A stretch of DNA of 64,000 bases, taken from NCBI GenBank assembly GCA_963920575.1, contig OY986973.1:22053851-22117850 (forward strand), written 5' to 3'. Origin of the DNA: Narthecium ossifragum. Its lineage: Eukaryota; Streptophyta; Magnoliopsida; Dioscoreales; Nartheciaceae. Positions 11,901-23,142 of this stretch are shown here, piece after piece (the first letter of the stretch is position 1; each line of letters begins with the position of its first letter). The translations under genes were made by a program, and so were the position numbers. Below the pieces are notes generated by a model. That model made no database searches. It had not been told where the DNA came from and was given only the letters and a program-made list of their open reading frames with translations.

Positions 11901-14900
11901 ATTGCAATCCTAATGGATTTCGGAAGCACTCGGCCTGCAAGGAAGGAGATTCGTTCCCGCTCCGAGGCACTACAGTTGCAAGTATGGACGCTTCTGCTCT
12001 CTTGTTTATGTATAGTATCATAAACCAAAACTATTTTTTTTGTCATAGTTTATTGTTTTGCTATCACTGCTTTTGCTGAAATTGTTACGAAGTGGTCAAG
12101 TTGATTGTTTTTACCTATCTTCCTACTAAGATGGAGATGTTTTTCACCAAGTGTAAGAACTTTTTGTGCTCGGAAAGATCTCGTGTCAGTGTTCCAGGAA
12201 GGATTGACAAAGGTACTAGAGTGAAAGCGTACAATGGGAATTTCTTATGTACAGCTATCCAGTATTTAATGGCAATTTGTGAAATATCGGCTGGCCAGTG
12301 GTTTATATTGTGGGATATTACTTCCCCCAATGAGCAATATATACTTTGCTAGTTATGGCGAGGAACAAATCTCCATGAAAATAACCATGTAATAAAGTCA
12401 TGTTTCCTCTTGTTCAGATGGAGAAGTGCCATGCCTCAGTTTTCTGTTAGCAAGTCATGTGTCCTTACTGTGCATAAGTTTGACTACAAGCATTGAATCT
12501 AATTAGTATCCACACTTCAGATTATAGTTTCTTCAATGAGAAGGGACCCTTGTAGTATAAAATATATTTTCATTGCTGTTCCGCGTGCAAGTGTTCTTAC
12601 AGGAGCATTGAGTAGTTTTTACTGTTGTGTGGCAATTATTTCTGCATAACAAAAAAGTTTCTGAAACCGGTTTGAGTATGGTGCCATTTTTGGGAATTAT
12701 GTGTGATGCGCAGTCCATCCTAGGCATTGATTTTCTATATGTTCTTGTTTGACAAATATTTTGAGAAATGGACCAGATATGCTGGTCAAATCATGTTAGA
12801 TCAAAATTCGCAGGTCATCTGGTATTGTGTATTAATCAGATTGGTCAGGGTGTGCTAGACTAGAAACTGTAGGCCGTCTGACTTAATCTAGAATTCAAGC
12901 CAGTCAGACCGTAATCAGTTGGTCAACTGGTCTAATCTAATATCCGGCGGCTAGTTGCTTAAAAATTGTCTGAAGTGGCCAATTCACTGTGAGCCACCCT
13001 GGTCATATCTGGGGATTCAAAAAGTTGAACTAATAGGTTCTAACTCAAAGCCCCTTCAACTCTAAACTAGAGGCTAGACTTTTGACTTTGTTCGTTTGGC
13101 TTTTTTGCTATTTCAGTCCTATAATATTCTGTTTGTTTACTTCTCAATATGAGGGGAAAAAACTTTCAAGATGACTTTGTCTGACCTCTTCGACCAGATT
13201 TAATCATATGAGATGCTTTTCCTGTTCATCATCTGGTTCAATTTTACCCCTTGGTGTGCAAATAGCCTTGAGTGATAATTCACATAGTTCCTTCTTATTA
13301 TTCTTTGACTGTAATCTATAAGCTTCTGTTGACAAGTTTTAATGGTGAAACCTTATGTAGGAATGGGCTGCTGAGCATTGCTCTGCTCCCTTCAGAGCTC
13401 CTGAATTGTGGGATTGTCCAAGCCATGCTGACATCAATGAGAGGACAGATATTTGGTCTCTAGGATGCACAGTTTTTGCAGTAATGTAAGTCTAGTATTT
13501 ATTGTTTCTTTTGGTTTAGCTAGTTGTGCTGCTATCTTTTATTTCCATTACAGTCCACAAGATTTATGAATCAAGTAGCATTATCCAAGCTGTACAATTT
13601 AATGTACCATCCTAACTCTCTTCAAACATAACAGATCTTCAGTTAGTCCTGTGTATGGAGCTCTGAATATCTTTGAAAGGTCTTGTAGTTGGCTTCTGTG
13701 GACGTTGAAAACTTGTCCTTCACGAAATATGTGCACTAAAAATGCTAATTAGAACTTAGAAGTATAGTTACCATGAGGAGCATGGTCATCTAATGTGATC
13801 ATGTGGTGTTGGAATTAGAATTTGTTACTGCTTAGGCTTTTCTGTGGACCTGGAAAACCTAGCTTTCTATGATATCGTCTTTTAAATGTTTACAACATTA
13901 TTGAGGAAAACTACTAAGATGCAACATCTTGAGTTATGACACTGCCAGTTTTATTTTGTCATGACCTTGATGCTTTTCCTACCTTTCATAAGAAACATAA
14001 ATCACAGTACTTATTGGCAGGCTTAGGCAGGAAACTTTGACAGCTATTTGTACTTGCAATTGTGTCAGTCTTGTTTCTCCCTTTCATCTCCCGTCTTTTT
14101 TCCCACATAAGCCAATTATGGTAGCTATCCTTATACGCTGCACCGCTTTTCATGTCTCTCTTTCCAAGCTTGTGATATTTTATCATTAATAAACCCTTTG
14201 AATCAAGAGCAAATCCTAAATATTCAAGTGCTTGTAGAAAAGTGAAAGAGGTGCAACTACCATCATAATCTAAACGATCAACATCAATATTAGAAATATT
14301 ACAATTGTAATATTCGCTGATTCTGTTATCAAAAAACTTCATTTCCTATGTTCAGGAGCTCTTTGAAAACTTCAAGCTTTCCATCTTCCCAGTTACTCCA
14401 TTTATGATATGACTATTGTGAGCAGAAACGAGTGATGAGATTGCATCTTTAGTTGGTAAGTCTTGCTGCAAGCTGAAAATACACTCTCTGCTGTAGACTA
14501 TAGTTAATTTTAGAAATTGTCATCAGCATTCTGGAAGCCAGGTTATCGTCAAATTATGAGCGAAATATGTCAGTAGCTCTGACGTTAAAGGCATGAATTC
14601 AAACCTACAACCACACAACTTCGTATCGATTTCATGCATACTACGAGCGTATTGGACACAGATAATACTCTTCTTTCCATAGGGATGTTCAGTTTAATTT
14701 GGCTTCTCTTTGCAGGTACGGAGTATCTCCGTTCGAGCATGCAATTGGTGAATCTGGAGGGAGCTTACAGTTGGCCATTGCGAATGGTCAGATAAAGTGG
14801 CCGTCGGGTCCTGATCCACCATACCCTGAACCTCTCCGCCAGTTTGTTGCTTGGATGCTCCAGCCTCAGCCTGCGATGCGGCCATACATCGATGACGTCC

Positions 14901-14941
14901 TCATTCATGTCGACAAGCTCATATCAAAGTTCTCATCTTAA
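8987..14941 (+). CDS. STK16-like serine/threonine kinase (plant PK3 type)
   Basis: Plant member of the NAK/STK16 kinase branch, close to Arabidopsis At5g08160 (recognised from memory). Animal STK16 is a lipid-anchored Golgi and membrane kinase. Exons: 8987-9194, 9749-9891, 10937-11080, 11796-11981, 13361-13485, 14716-14941. They join in frame to 343 residues, full length for the family. The start MGCSFSGL fits Gly2 N-myristoylation with Cys3 palmitoylation. Seen in order: glycine loop LGEGGFAYV (34-42), ATP-binding Lys77 in YAMKK, catalytic loop HNDVKPGN with Asp184 (HND replaces HRD, usual in this family), DFG Asp206, the long activation segment typical of STK16 and APE Glu242. Exon 4 opens with CTTTGTGCAGG right after AACAG, so an inner CAG should not be taken as the acceptor. 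Intron 5 contains an unexplained minus-strand open frame at 13986-14342. Confidence 0.92.
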
Positions 14942-15304
14942 GAATCAAAATACTCCCCAAGTTTTACTGCATCCTGCGAGGCCAGTCCTGAAATCTTATT
15001 GAGGCCTTAGCATGATTCCCAATTGCTGTTGTTCTAGTTCTTCAGCAATGACCCATTATATTTATACATGAGTTGTATTCCTTGATTAATCACAGTTGTC
15101 CTAAAATCAAGTAGAATAAACTTTGGGTTAAGTCTTTTATTCCTCTTTCCTGCATTCAAGTAAAGTTGACAATTACTCACATTATATATCAAGGATTTTG
15201 CATATTTATCTTATTGTAAGAATGATGTTGCTCAAATTATATGATGTCCCAATAGGTTTCGAATTTCTTAACTTCAGCTATTTGTGAGTGACTCTATGGT
15301 GAAA

Positions 15305-15306
<2 letters not shown>
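14942..15306. other. 3' flank of the STK16-like gene
   Basis: Probable 3' UTR and downstream sequence. No other gene or repeat is visible before the poly-T tract of the LINE. Confidence 0.5.
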
Positions 15307-15339
<33 letters not shown>

Positions 15340-16440
15340 ATAAACTGAGCCGAAGAGTTTTTTTTTTATTTTATTATTAGTTGAGCCATAAGCTAGTGAA
15401 AAGCTGAAAAAAAAACAACCAACGTAAGAGGTTTAACCCAACCATATCCCCTGACTCCCTCCCCCTAGACCCCCAGTTGGACTGCCCCTTGAGGACCTTC
15501 CCAAAATTGCGCACACCACGTTCCCCTCGCAGCTCTTGTCAGCCTGTCTGCATCTAGATTTTCCACCCTTGGCACATAGCGAATATGGCACTCCTTCAAC
15601 TGCGCTGCACTCCAGCATAGACTCTGAAGCCGTCCTGTGAGAGTGCTAGGCCATTGCCGGCGTCCATTAACACACTCTACTAAGTCTTTAGAGTCGGACT
15701 CAAGGAACACCCGGGAAAGGCCTCTACTCCTCGCTATGTCGACACCCTTCTCCATCACCGGCAATTCTGCATCCATGACATCTATCGCTCGCCCCCCGGC
15801 TGAGAACCACCACTCCCAGACTCTCTTGGCATTCCAACAGACCACTCCCATGCCCGAGTCTCCTCTACTAAACGACGCATCGGACCTGATGGTGTGGAGC
15901 TCCTTCCCTGCATCCGGCGATGTCCCAATGTCCGGTGGAAGTCTCTTCTTTCTCAGTAGGCACTCTTTCGATAGCCAGACAATCCGCCCCGCGAGCTTGA
16001 CCGGCGGCTCTGCCTCTCCATTAAAAATCCCCCTGTTCCGATCTTTCCACAATGTCCATAGGCCATAGCCCAACTTAGCTTTCCTTAACTGCCACAGCTC
16101 CGACTTATCGGTGTTAGCTAGCACCTTCGGCCAATTCCTCCATGCCTCCTCCCGTCGGAAGTCTCCGTCCTTGTAGAATACACGATGCCACACCTCCCTC
16201 GATTTAGGACACTCCACGAGAAGGTGCACCAGGGACTCACTCTGTTCTCTGCACCTTGGGCACACTGAGTCGCCCACAGCTCCCACCCTTAGCAACGCCT
16301 CCTTGCTTGGAACCTTCTGGTGAGCAAAGTGAGTCGAAGCTACAGCCACAAAAGGCTGGTCAAAGGCGTCATACTAGAGCGTCTGAGCAAGACGAGCTAA
16401 CTCGTCCGCCCTTACATTTTGCTCCGGGATATAAACAATG
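15307..16440 (-). mobile_element. 5'-truncated LINE with zf-RVT and RNase H remnants
   Basis: On the minus strand an open frame (16349 to 15465) encodes a reverse-transcriptase zinc-binding segment (VCPRCREQSESLVHLLVECP) followed by a plant-type RNase H-like domain. The latter shows IRSDAS, LESDSK and HIRYVPRVENLDADRL, matching the acidic residues of the RNase H active site. The element ends in a 32-base poly-A tail (poly-T 15307-15338 on the plus strand) just after CTCTTCGGCTCAGTTTATC. The reverse transcriptase is missing, so the copy is 5'-truncated. Oddly, the tail of another RNase H domain (CIVYIPEQNVRADELA, about 16435-16373) lies upstream of the zinc segment and then meets a stop codon. 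This suggests a nested or rearranged older LINE. No clear target-site duplication was found. Confidence 0.85.
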
Positions 16441-17696
16441 CAAAATCTACTAAATTAGTTAATAGCCCATCAAATCTCTCGTCTTTTCTGCCAAACGCAG
16501 CTTTTGCTGAGGGGCTTACAGGATTTGAATTCAGTCACAATTTTAGGTATTTACATATTTACATCTACGTACCTTAAAAATTGTAGATTGACAATAAATA
16601 CGGAATAAATATTATTGCTTGCAGGTGGCAATCACAAAAGGGAAATGGTTGATAGCTCATCTGGATTGTTGAGACGTGGACGTGGCAATCAAGAGTTGAA
16701 TCAAGACAAAGCCAATAAATACGCAGCTTTTTATGCTCGCTTTCACTATAGATCTCGTCTCTGTCGCAGATCCGGCCGTTTGGTCTATGAACAGTAATCT
16801 TTCACAAAGCCAATCTATTACTGCTGCCGCAGAATTGATGACATCGTGAGAATCCGGTCCATAAACTATTTAGACACACCCTTGGCGAGAGAAGAAGTCC
16901 CAGCTTTGTTGTTGTGAGTTTGGCGAGAGAAGAAGTCACACTCCTCTCTTCTCAAGCTCCTTGTGGTGTTCTCTTCTTGGCCATCTTCATGGATGAGATC
17001 CATTGCCCCCGTACCTTGGGAATGTATAGAAGAACAAATTTAGGACATACCAATATAGGAAAATAGAGATCTTAGTGAAGATTAGGCAATAAGGAGGTGT
17101 TTATTTGTTTTGATTGATGGGTTTGGAGGAAAACAAAGAACTGTGAGTTTTTATGTTTTTAATTTTAAGGAGAACAGAGCATTGACAGCTTGTTTTATAA
17201 CTGACATATAGGAGAAGATTTATGAGAAATTAATGAACATGAATGAATTTTTTATGTGGGTCTTATTGGCTTCAAAGAAAAACAAAACTCAAAACAGTAG
17301 CAATCTTATTGGCTTTTATCCTATATGGAGAGCTAGATGCAGCAACTCCATATCCTATAGGTAGCATCTGGGTTTTGTTACATTCTTTCCGCACCGAATT
17401 TTCAGTTCTAGAAAGTTAAAATTCTGGTAGTTTCAAAGCACAAAGAGACCATTCTGTAGCATTCTTCTATATTATTGTCTATATTCTAGTAGCATTCTTC
17501 TATGGTATATAGGGTATTATTATTTTCGGTGTTTATTGTCTATATTATTGTAAACTATGTTTCGCTATTAATTTTTTTTATCATGTATTGTTAGAATATA
17601 GTTTTGGGTGAAGATATTAGCATGATGATTGTGATGCTATATTTATTAAATTGATAGAATACTAAATTATTATTCTTTATATAATTTATTAAGTCA
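16441..17696. other. Intergenic, possible 5' part of the Harbinger element
   Basis: A 60-codon open frame at 16615-16797 is unrecognised and of doubtful reality. TTGGCGAGAGAAGAAGTC occurs twice, at about 16882 and 16919. The text AAGGAGGTGTTTATTTG near 17092 resembles a PIF/Harbinger terminus next to TAA, but no matching 3' terminus was located. Confidence 0.35.
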
Positions 17697-18781
17697 ATGA
17701 GTCAACAATTCAAGAAGGCCACATGGGATCCCCGAATTCTTAGAACTTTCATTGGAGTTTGTGTTGAGAGAATTAGAGTAGGAGAATAACCAGGTACATA
17801 TTTCAACAAATAAGGTTGGAAAAATGTTGTTAATATTTTCAATGAGAGAAGTGGCAAGGATTATGAGTACACACAATTGAAAAACAAGTGGGACTTCTTA
17901 AAGAAGGACTGGTGTGTATAGAACGACCTTAAACAGGAAACAGGGGTCAGTTGGGATCCAATACTGAAGGCATTCCAGGCAGACGACGATTGGTGGAAGC
18001 GAAAGATGCAGATATGCATATTCACTTTGAATTCCTTGATTATCACATAGTATATGCAATAGTTATGTAAAATATTAATTTAATACAAAATTTTAATTTT
18101 TGCATTGGTTTATGCCTCACAGGAGAACAAAAGAGTTGCAAAGTTCAGAAAAGGACCCTTGGAGTATGAGCAGGAATTGGACTTCATGTTTCGAGGTACC
18201 ACTGCTACTGGCGAGGGAGTGGTAGTACCAAATTCAAGACATATTCCCTATCCTCAGCCTTCCCAGGACATGCAAGAGTCGGTGCCGGAAACACAAGAAA
18301 ATGATACTAAATTTATTCCTTTAGAAGATGAGAATGATCAATATTCTACTAACCCTAAGTTTAATATAAATGATGAAGCCGAAGATACTGAGTACTCTCC
18401 TACACACAATTCACGAAGTGGGTCTAATAGGAAAAGAAGAAGAGGCAGTCGAGTGTTGCATATGTGCGCGTGGACCTCACCAAGTCCTTAGATGCACTGG
18501 TTGATATTTGTAGGAGTCAATGAGTTATATATCCTAAGCCCGTGGATAGCAATGCCACTAATATCAAAGATATCATGGATATACTTTCGAAGATTCCTGG
18601 AGTTGATAATCAAGGTCATGTGCTTCAATTTGCCCTTGAGTTCTTCGAGAACAAAGACAATAGGGAATATTTTATAGGGTTGGGTAGGAGTGAATGGCAG
18701 ATGGAATGGTTGTGCATGAAATATCAGCAAGCTTGTGCTACATTATCTTTGGGGAGAGCACCCTCATATGACTTTGTTTAG
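17697..18781 (+). pseudogene. PIF/Harbinger ORF1 (Myb/SANT-like) pseudogene
   Basis: Broken first protein of a PIF/Harbinger transposon. The 17697-18010 part encodes a Myb/SANT-like domain (Myb_DNA-bind_3 type), seen as QLKNKWDFLKKDW, TGVSWDP and DDDWWKRK, with in-frame stops. After an intron-like stretch ending in CTCACAG (about 18122), ENKRVAKFRKGPLEYEQELD and the C-terminal NRKRRRGSR basic stretch follow to 18490. A frameshift and stop separate this from the tail (18542-18781, SNATNIKDIMDILSKIPGV). In intact elements this protein binds DNA and assists the transposase encoded next door. LIMYB-type plant proteins share the domain, but the stops and the adjacent transposase favour a dead transposon over a host gene. 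Confidence 0.75.
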
Positions 18782-19009
18782 TTAGGAGGACAATATTTGC
18801 TTATGTAAATTATGATGGCATTCTATGTTATGTAGTTCATTTATTATGTTAATGACTACGTTAATAGTTATTTTGGGAATTTTTAGTATATTGATGAGCT
18901 TGTTATTATCTTAACTTACCTTGTTACAGGTATGGATGATGATAGAAATACATGTATTGATGATGAACTTCAGCTGTGAAGAGCATCAAATAGAAGGAGA
19001 ATAGCAGTT

Positions 19010-20224
19010 ATGGCAGCCACTATAGTTACTGTCTCAAAAATTTCTTTAACCTTTGTCAAGGAGCCATGTCGAACATCTGAGCAAACATGCCACAAGTGGA
19101 TGCGAGAAGTTCCAGATGGGAATGATATTAGATGTCACGAAAACTTTAAAATGGAAAAAATTGCCTTCAAAAGTTTGTGTCAAGAGTTGAAAAGAAATTA
19201 CAATTTGGAAAAGACAAGAGAGATTAGGGTGCAAGACATGGTTGGTATGTTCTTATACAGTCTTGGACATGGGGTGGGAAATCGATTGTTACAAGAACGA
19301 TTTCAGCACTCGGGTGAAACTGTGCATCGACACTTTTATTCAGTATTGAAAAGTGTTTGTGCATTAGCTGTAGATGCTATTCGGCCTCAAGATCTAGAAT
19401 TTAGAGACGTTCATGCCCACATTAGATTCGATCATCAATATTGGCCATATTTTAGAAATTGTTTTGGGAACACATGTCCCTGCAGTGCCGCATGCTAACA
19501 ACTACATCCCATACATAGGCCGTAAAGGGGTGCCAACTCAAAATGATATGCTCGTGTGTGACTTCAATATGTTGTTCACATTCGTTTGTGCAGGCTGGGA
19601 AGGATCGGCATATGACACCCGTGTTTTTCATAAAGTTTTAAGCAAAGATGTGTACAATTTTTTAATACCTCCCCCAAGTAATGATTACTAACTTTGATAT
19701 ATGTGTTACTTTTAGTTCCATTGTGAAGTTTAATTCGCTGACTTCAAAGTTGTATTTTTATAGGGAAGTACTACCTTGTTGATTCGGGGTATCCGAATCG
19801 AAATGGATATTTAGCACTATATAAAGGCGAGAAATATCATCTACTTGACTTTTGACGTAGTAGAAGACCACCGACAAGCTCGAAAAAAGTGTTCAACCAT
19901 GGTCATTCATCACTGAGTTGCGTAATTGAAAGAATATTTGGTGTGCTAAAGAAGAAATTGATAATTTTGGCAAAGATGCCCTCCTATCCATATGCAACAC
20001 AGGTTCAAATAGTGGTTGCATGCATGGCTCTTCATAATTATATCATGTTGAATGCCATACATGATAATGAGTTCGACCAAATCATTAATGAAGGAGATGA
20101 GGATGTTGAAATCGATGACGAAGACACCGGCAATGATGAGGCATCAACTTTTGGTGGAATCGATGATACGAAGATGGGTAGGGAGCGTGATAAGATAGCT
20201 CTGGAGCCTATTGAGGATGCATAA
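19010..20224 (+). pseudogene. PIF/Harbinger transposase pseudogene, copy 1
   Basis: Decayed DDE transposase (HARBI1/ALP1-like) in several frames: 19010-19498, 19413-19691, 19889-20224. Recognisable pieces are HKWMREVPDGNDIRCHENF, VRVQD-like helix text, RFDHQYWPYFRNC, GTHVPAV, IPYIGRKGVPTQN, CAGWEGSAYDTRVF, KYYLVDSGYPNRNGYLA and SCVIERIFGVLKKKL. The second acidic residue (SAYD) and the catalytic Glu (IERIFGVL) are present. The first Asp, normally in GAIDGTH, is lost: the sequence runs from RNC into GTH through a small deletion that also shifts frame. An intron-like GT...TATAG stretch (about 19676-19763) separates the last two parts. The 3' half is repeated at 21666-22705. Confidence 0.85.
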
Positions 20225-21665
20225 TATTATAATTGCAAGCATTAAATGATTTTTTTTAAACAAGTTTGAATTTTTATAATGTTTTATGTGTGCAAATCAG
20301 ATTTTAATTAATACTTATTTTGAAAATTCAATTGTCAAAAAGTTAACGATCTTAATTTTCATCAATTTTTCATAATTATTTTATTGGGTGTCAAAAATAA
20401 ATAATTACTGATATGCAATTTACAAATTCATTTGATCATTTGAATGAAAGACTAATATTTTATATCACACCGTAGTTGGAACTATGCATACACCTAAACA
20501 ACAAATTACATGGACGTATTTTTCTACCACATTTATCAAAGTTACATGCCAAATAATTTTAAATTGTTATCACACCACACCTCATCGCAGTTTACAAACG
20601 CACCGCACCGCAACAAAACAAAACAAAACACAACATGTACAACACAACACAACGAAGCCCAAACGAAGCCTAATTGCCATATGCCAACAATCCTACTGAG
20701 TCACCACAGGTCGGCTCCTAGCCGACGCCAACTCAGGTTGGCAATATATATATATATATTAGTGTTCTAAATATCATCTACCAAAGAAGAAAACCAAAAT
20801 CTATCGAATCAATTACAATAAAAAAAAGACGATATCTAACATTATTACCATAATATGGTATACATAATCGGGAAAAAAAGGTCACCCCAGGCTGCCTTAT
20901 TTGCTATAATTCTCTCTCAAATACAACCGTCTGTCTCTCAATATCCTCTCACTGCACCCTCACAAAGAAATGGAGTCCTCCAAGAAACCAATCTTGATCA
21001 TGGCTGTCTTCCTCCTCCTCCTCCTCCTCCTCTCTCCTAAGATTCACTGTAAGTCACTCTCACACACTCTCTCTCTCCCTCTCTCTAGATCTCGCGTTGT
21101 GCATGCATGCATGGGTTTGCATGAAAGGTAGCTAGCTAACACGTAATAATTAACTTGACGTGCATGGGTATGGCTATGGCAGGTGGTGTGGAGCCGGAGG
21201 ATGACGATGACTGCGTGTTCTTGGGGTCATGCATGAATAAAGCGGACTGCATCAAGCAGTGCTTCGCAAAGGGCTATCCCACCGACGGCGCCATCTGCGT
21301 GCCGGATCCCTCCGGCCACTCCCCCCGTAATCTTTGCTGCTGCCTCGTTTATGGCCCTCCTGCTGCCACCTAGCCAGCCAACTTATTAATATATATGATC
21401 TATGTTGTAGCTTGAAGTATTAATTTTGTCCGTGTTTTTGCTCTTAATCAAGAGATGATAATAATAATTAAACACGAGTCCTTGAGTTGAACAACATTTC
21501 TGATTTTTTGGAGGCGAATAAATATATAAATATAGGATGGATGCATGGTTTCTCTAGCTGATCTTATAGATCAAAATGTTTTTTTTTAGAAAAAAATTAT
21601 TTGCTACTTGATGACCAAATATATAGCAGCATGGCAAGTTGGCAACCTTGACAACATAATGAATC
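19185..21665 (+). repeat. Tandem duplication unit 1 (transposase 3' part + defensin-like gene)
   Basis: This 2481-bp unit starts inside the transposase at AGTTG (19185-19189) and ends where AGTTG recurs (21666-21670), directly followed again by AAAAGAAATTAC. Unit 2 carries the same order with few substitutions. The shared AGTTG at all three borders is 5 bp of microhomology. Confidence 0.9.
20970..21373 (+). CDS. Defensin-like secreted cysteine-rich peptide, copy 1
   Basis: Two exons, 20970-21048 and 21183-21373, encode 89 residues. A leucine-rich signal peptide covers residues 1 to about 25, with seven consecutive leucines. The mature part has nine Cys, including C-x3-C (CIKQC), GxIC (DGAIC) and a terminal CCC. 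This spacing fits the cysteine-stabilised alpha/beta fold of plant defensin-like (DEFL/LCR) peptides. The intron falls at the signal/mature border, as in most DEFL genes. DEFL peptides are secreted and act in defence or cell signalling; no target can be read here. The gene lies in the duplicated unit 0.75 kb after the transposase remnant. Compared with copy 2 it has Glu at the fourth mature position (CGVE versus CGVV), Asn in SPRN before CCC (Pro in copy 2), and no intact TATA box. Confidence 0.8.
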
Positions 21666-22705
21666 AGTTGAAAAGAAATTACAATTTGGAAAAGACAAGA
21701 GAGATTAGGGTGCAAGACATGGTTGGTATGTTCTTATACAGTCTTGGACATGGGGTGGGAAATCGATTGTTACAAGAACGATTTCAGCACTCGGGTGAAA
21801 CTGTGCATCGACACTTTTATTCAGTATTGAAAAGTGTTTGTGCATTAGCTGTAGATGCTATTCGGCCTCAAGATCTAGAATTTAGAGATGTTCATGCCCA
21901 CATTAGATTCGATCATCAATATTGGCCATATTTTAGAAATTGTTTTGGGAACACATGTCCCTGCAGTGCCGCATGCTAACAACTACATCCCATACATAGG
22001 CCGTAAAGGGGTGCCAACTCAAAATGATATGCTCGTGTGTGACTTCAATATGTTGTTCACATTCGTTTGTGCAGGCTGGGAAGGATCGGCATATGACACC
22101 CGTGTTTTTCATAAAGTTTTAAGCAAAGATGTGTACAATTTTTTAATACCTCCCCCAAGTAATGATTACTAACTTTGATATATGTGTTACTTTTAGTTCC
22201 ATTGTGAAGTTTAATTCGCTGACTTCAAAGTTGTATTTTTATAGGGAAGTACTACCTTGTTGATTCGGGGTATCCGAATCGAAATGGATATTTAGCACTA
22301 TATAAAGGTGAGAAATATCATCTACATGACTTTTGACGTAGTAGAAGACCACCGACAAGCTCGAAAAAAGTGTTCAACCATGGTCATTCATCACTGAGTT
22401 GCGTAATTGAAAGAATATTTGGTGTGCTAAAGAAGAAATTGATAATTTTGGCAAAGATGCCCTCCTATCCATATGCAACACAGGTTCAAATAGTGGTTGC
22501 ATGCATGGCTCTTCATAATTATATCATGTTGAATGCCATACATGATAATGAGTTCGACCAAATCATTAATGAAGGAGATGAGGATGTTGAAATTGATGAC
22601 GAAGACACCGGCAATGATGAGGCATCAACTTTTGGTGGAATCGATGATACGAAGATGGGTAGGGAGCGTGATAAGATAGCTCCGGAGCCTATTGAGGATG
22701 CATAA
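21666..22705 (+). pseudogene. PIF/Harbinger transposase pseudogene, copy 2 (5'-truncated)
   Basis: Near-identical copy of the 3' part of the transposase at 19185-20224, made by the tandem duplication. It keeps the same deletion of the GAID part of the first catalytic motif and the same frame breaks, so those defects predate the duplication. The open frame 21608-21979 reads through the junction, so its first residues are not transposase. Confidence 0.88.
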
Positions 22706-23142
22706 TATTATAATTGCAAGCATTAAATGATTTTTTTAAACAAGTTTGAATTTTTATAATGTTTTATGTGTGCAAATCAGATTTTAATTAATACTTATTT
22801 TGAAAATTCAATTGTCAAAAAGTTAACGATCTTAATTTTCATCAATTTTTCATAATTATTTTATTGGGTGTCAAAAATAAATAATTACTGATATGCAATT
22901 TACAAATTCATTTGGTCATTTGAATGAAAGACTACTATTTTATACCACACCGTAGTTGGAACTATGCGCACACCTAAACAACAAATTACATGAACGTATT
23001 TTTCTACCACATTTATCAAAGTTACATGCCAAACAATTTTAAGTTGTTATCACACCACACCTCACTGCAGTTTACAAACACACCGCACCGCAACAAAACA
23101 AAACACAACACAACGAAGCCCAAACGAAGCCTAATTGCCATA

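Noticed and set aside
17697..18781. Functional link between the Myb/SANT-like remnant and the NIK gene (NIK-RPL10-LIMYB pathway)
   Set aside because: The remnant has stops and frameshifts and sits beside a Harbinger transposase, so it is a transposon ORF1. Closeness to NIK is probably chance.
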